Of a DNA stretch of 64,000 bases, positions 61,624 through 64,000 are shown in pieces. The translations under genes and the position numbers were made by a program. The DNA is from Rhodospirillaceae bacterium (GTDB lineage Bacteria; Pseudomonadota; Alphaproteobacteria; Bin65). The notes beneath the pieces were generated by a model, which searched no databases, had not been told where the DNA came from, and saw only the letters and a list, made by a program, of their open reading frames with translations. The stretch's first letter is position 1. Each line of letters begins with the position of its first letter. The stretch covers positions 1 to 64,000 of the forward strand of contig WTGH01000059.1 in the NCBI GenBank assembly GCA_011523655.1, given 5' to 3'.

Positions 61624-61897
61624 ATTCGGTTGGGTCAGGCATCCGGCACTCCAAAACAGGAAGGGCTTTCCATCGTGTCTTTTCGTCGGACGGAGCCGCT
61701 GCGGTCCGGCGGAGCCGACGCTGCACGAGGCCGTCGCCTGCCGCCGAAGTGTTCATATAATGTTCCAAACGGTGGAGTCAAGGACTTCAGAGCGGTTATT
61801 CGACATCGGGTCCGTGCCGCCCATGCTGAGCGGGCCGGCGGCCGGCGGTGCGATTGCGTTTAGGGGCGATTGAGGATTGAACCCGACTCAGTTTGGT

Positions 61898-61945
61898 TGA
61901 TTTTTCAGTTTCAACTAACAATCTTACTGAAACATAATAGTCAAT
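61898..61945 (+). promoter_or_regulatory. Candidate control region of the Xre-RES operon
   Basis: An AT-rich stretch with an inverted GTTTCA/TGAAAC pair (61908-61913 and 61928-61933) and CATAAT at 61934-61939. It fits an autoregulated promoter, but boxes are weak. Confidence 0.35.
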
Positions 61946-61980
61946 TTTGATAATCGCCATCGGGCCGCGCGGGGGTGAGC

Positions 61981-62331
61981 ATGAACCAAATGCAGACGAA
62001 GCCCGTCGCGCAATTCATTGAGCGGCTTCGGCAGACCGGCGGTCTGAAGGGGACCGACATCGCGAATTTCGCCGGCGTTTCCACGGCCACTGTGTCCCGG
62101 TGGGCGAACGGCCGGAAGTCGCCGCATCCCAGGACGCAGCTCATCATGTCGGACCTGTCCTATGTCGTGCTGCGGCTCAGTGAATATTACGACCGGGAGG
62201 AAATCCGCGCCTGGCTCTACGCCCTGCATCCGCAACTCGACGGCGCGCGCGCCATCGACCTGATCCATGGCGAGCGGACCGAAGAGGTGATCGCGATCCT
62301 GGATCGCCTCGACGCCGACGCCTACCTCTGA
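61981..62331 (+). CDS. Xre-family antitoxin of a RES-Xre module
   Basis: 116-residue protein with an N-terminal helix-turn-helix (LKGTDIANFAGVSTATVSRWANGRKSPHP) and a C-terminal toxin-binding domain of the MbcA/ParS/Xre type (YYDREEIRAWLYALHPQLDGARAIDLIHGERTEEVIAILDRLDA). It would bind and silence the RES toxin encoded 20 bases downstream and repress the operon. ATG at 61981 is chosen because GGGGG lies five bases before it; a GTG at 61975 is also in frame. Confidence 0.88.
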   Translation: MNQMQTKPVAQFIERLRQTGGLKGTDIANFAGVSTATVSRWANGRKSPHPRTQLIMSDLSYVVLRLSEYYDREEIRAWLYALHPQLDGARAIDLIHGERTEEVIAILDRLDADAYL

Positions 62332-62351
62332 ACAGGGCGCGTCCGTAGATC

Positions 62352-62924
62352 ATGGCGGTTGGGGACGGCGTCCGGCCCGAGCGCCGGATACGCGACCGGC
62401 GGCTGCTCGACGCCCTGGAGGCCGTCGGCCAGGCGCCCTGTGCGGGCACGGTGTGGCGCTCGGTCCGGGAGGGGCGCGATCCGCTGGCCTGCTGGCGCTC
62501 CGGCGGCCGGTGGGACGACGGCACGCTGGACGTGCTCTACACCTCGGAAACCCGGGAAGCGGCGATCGCCGAGCGGCGCTTCCATCTGTACCGGGGCCAA
62601 CCGATCCCGCCGTCACGGGTGCGCTATGAACTCTACGAGCTGCGGGTCTCGCTCGAAGCGGTCATGCGGTTTCCCGATCTGGAAGCTCTTTCGGCTGCCG
62701 GTCTGGATACCGGCCGATACGGGCGCCTCAGCTATCGGGAATTGCAGCGGGAATACCCGCGCTCGCAGGAGATTGCCGAAGCCTGCGCTTTCCTCGGCGC
62801 CGACGGCCTGCGCGTCCCGAGCGCCCGCGAACCGTCGTCATACAATCTGATCGTGTTCTGCGAGCAGGAAACGCGGATCGAGAAGGACGTCGTCAGGAAC
62901 CACGGCGTGGTCGACTTCGACTGA
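62352..62924 (+). CDS. RES-domain toxin (NAD+-degrading type)
   Basis: 190-residue RES-family protein. The domain's conserved Arg, Glu and Ser are apparent: VWRSVREG with CWRSGGRWDDG, LYTSETREAAIAERRFHL, and VPSAREPSSYNLIVF. Characterised relatives (MbcT) degrade NAD+ by phosphorolysis, killing or stalling the cell unless the Xre antitoxin is bound. It forms a two-gene module with the preceding Xre gene. Lies at the edge of a defence-like region. Confidence 0.87.
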   Translation: MAVGDGVRPERRIRDRRLLDALEAVGQAPCAGTVWRSVREGRDPLACWRSGGRWDDGTLDVLYTSETREAAIAERRFHLYRGQPIPPSRVRYELYELRVSLEAVMRFPDLEALSAAGLDTGRYGRLSYRELQREYPRSQEIAEACAFLGADGLRVPSAREPSSYNLIVFCEQETRIEKDVVRNHGVVDFD

Positions 62925-63015
62925 ACCGGCGTCGATACGGCGGACTTCCCGTTGACCGGATTGGAAAGCGTCTAGCGCTTGATGCCGAGCTGCATAATTT
63001 ACGTAATGTCCAATG

Positions 63016-64000
63016 TCACTTTAGATCAGGCAGAAAATTAAGTAAATCGTCAATTGAATCTGCTTTTTTCCTCTTAACGTCCTTAAGGTAGGAAAGTCTC
63101 AATTTTCTAGCCGCATCTCGACACCAATTTGCATTTTTCAAACTAACCTTATAATCAAAATCGCCATTTTCCATCAATTCTTCAATTTCGCCATCAAGAT
63201 CTATTCCGACCGTTGATGACAATGATGAAACAATGCCAATAAAATCATCAAAGCATTCATTTTCAAATAAGATTTTAGGATCACGCAAGACAGATTTTCC
63301 CTTCTCGGAGGTTTTCAAAATTTCTGAAACGGCGTAGCCCAAAAAATATCTTGTTAGGCCGTACTTCGCAAACGGTTTGTTTGTCAACTCCTCTATACCA
63401 GCATGCAAGGCATCAAAATACTCATAAAGCCAAAGCACCTTATATCCCGAAACATTTCGCTCTCCAAATATTCTAGAGTGAGAATCGTCCATCACCCTAT
63501 ATCGTTGATGACAGGTCCAAGGTTCGCCCAAGTCTATCGCAAGTAGCATTAATCCGGCATCTTCGTTGGAAATTACATCATATCCTTGATTTTTTTCGCC
63601 GCGCTTCACTTCATACCGATAATTCTTAAAATCAATCAGTTCAACTTCTCGTTTTAGTCGCTCTTGAATTGGATGATTTGAACGCAGGTCTCTCGCTTTA
63701 ATTGCATTTTGATTATTACTATTATAAGTGATTTTCTCCGAAAGTGTCGAATTTCCCTTAATTGCGACAATTTTTGTAAGAACTCTCAACTCATCGGATA
63801 TTGAAGATCTTGCCGTATGCAACGAGGTGATGCTTTGCGCGCCATTGACAACTACATAGTCGCGCACCGTAATAGCATCGTCTCCTTCAAATTCAATTTG
63901 CTCACAAAGCAAGGTAATCCCGTTGTGATATAGCGGGAAATTATTGTGTTCCTTAACGTCTTTTATACTCTCGAGTAATCCCTTATTTATTTTCGTATTT
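63016..64000 (-). CDS. AIPR-family abortive-infection protein, partial
   Basis: AT-rich gene entering from the right edge; the 5' end lies beyond 64000. The frame from 63016 stays open to the window edge, adding residues before the apparent TTG at 63912: the upstream codons read FPLYHNGITLLCEQ, matching the AIPR signature in which a NNGIT-like block precedes VNGAQSITSLH. About 328 residues are visible, including ARDLRSNHPIQERLKREVE and YDVISNEDAGLMLLAIDLGEPW. AIPR proteins belong to phage-resistance loci, but the mechanism is unclear. Base composition differs sharply from the chromosome, indicating transfer. Confidence 0.85.
   Translation of the reverse strand, partial: NTKINKGLLESIKDVKEHNNFPLYHNGITLLCEQIEFEGDDAITVRDYVVVNGAQSITSLHTARSSISDELRVLTKIVAIKGNSTLSEKITYNSNNQNAIKARDLRSNHPIQERLKREVELIDFKNYRYEVKRGEKNQGYDVISNEDAGLMLLAIDLGEPWTCHQRYRVMDDSHSRIFGERNVSGYKVLWLYEYFDALHAGIEELTNKPFAKYGLTRYFLGYAVSEILKTSEKGKSVLRDPKILFENECFDDFIGIVSSLSSTVGIDLDGEIEELMENGDFDYKVSLKNANWCRDAARKLRLSYLKDVKRKKADSIDDLLNFLPDLK

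Larger units (their letters stand above)
60958..61980. other. Repeat-rich spacer before the Xre-RES module
   Basis: About 1 kb without a convincing gene. It holds three phased GTCATG repeats (60993, 61276, 61608), a palindromic repeat (61389-61520), T-runs near 61087-61110, and the control region of the Xre gene. Several short open frames occur but lack ribosome sites and similarity. Confidence 0.6.

Noticed and set aside
63910-63912. TTG at 63912 as the true start of the AIPR gene
   Set aside because: The frame continues to the window edge and the added residues match the family, so the gene begins outside the window.

Overview
The window is a high-GC stretch from an alphaproteobacterial chromosome. 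The evidence is a MipZ division-site ATPase, an F1Fo-ATPase zeta-subunit homologue (DUF1476), an EipB-type (DUF1849) periplasmic protein, 5-aminolevulinate synthase (C4 haem route), a DinB with an N-terminal zinc ribbon, and the gene orders purC-purS-purQ, fabD-fabG divergent from rpsF-rpsR-rplI, and pyrB-pyrC-plsY ... dprA-topA-rnr-rpmG. A Rhodospirillales-like relative is likely; dihydroxypropanesulfonate-type genes hint at a marine or phototroph-associated life. No rRNA, tRNA, CRISPR array or transposase gene was seen.

Layout. 1-4.4 kb: an EamA permease, a rhomboid protease, purQ/purS/purC and an NRDE-family protein, all on the minus strand. 4.4-7.6 kb: zeta subunit, gatB and an old-yellow-enzyme homologue on the plus strand. 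7.6-9.2 kb: small, compositionally different genes (two secreted proteins, an orphan HicB-like protein) where acpP would be expected after fabG. 9.3-13.1 kb: fabG, fabD and the S6/S18/L9 ribosomal operon, whose S6 and L9 carry long charged tails. 13.1-18.4 kb: a quinone-oxidoreductase-like gene between two palindromic repeats, a class II aldolase, aspS and the EipB homologue. 18.4-28.1 kb: dinB, rpmG, an S41 protease, rnr, topA and dprA.

28.1-38.6 kb looks like an insertion between dprA and plsY. It holds a probable toxin-antitoxin pair (DUF7662-like protein plus PIN toxin) and a divergent catabolic cluster. On one side are a TRAP transporter, a HisD-family dehydrogenase, an SDR and a zinc alcohol dehydrogenase. 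On the other are a LacI regulator and a two-subunit UxaA/SuyAB lyase. The set fits uptake and degradation of 2,3-dihydroxypropane-1-sulfonate (HpsKLM, HpsN, HpsO, HpsP, SuyAB): dehydrogenation to sulfolactate, then cleavage to pyruvate and sulfite. Two LacI-type palindromes exactly two helical turns apart lie between the two transcription units.

38.6-43.6 kb: plsY, a dihydroorotase-like pyrC lacking the HxH metal motif, pyrB, a second EamA permease and an alpha/beta hydrolase. 43.6-46.6 kb: an AT-rich control region, then an amide-use operon (formamidase fmdA, AmiS/UreI channel, FmdB zinc ribbon). 46.7-52.5 kb: crcB, a DegT aminotransferase, hemA and mipZ, with two long gene-poor gaps. 52.5-61 kb: an aromatic-degradation region (VOC extradiol-type dioxygenase, RidA, two Rieske oxygenase systems, a molybdopterin hydroxylase large subunit) with a HigBA pair inside it. 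61-64 kb: a repeat-rich gap, an Xre-RES toxin-antitoxin pair and the start of a defence region, with an AT-rich AIPR-family gene running off the right edge.
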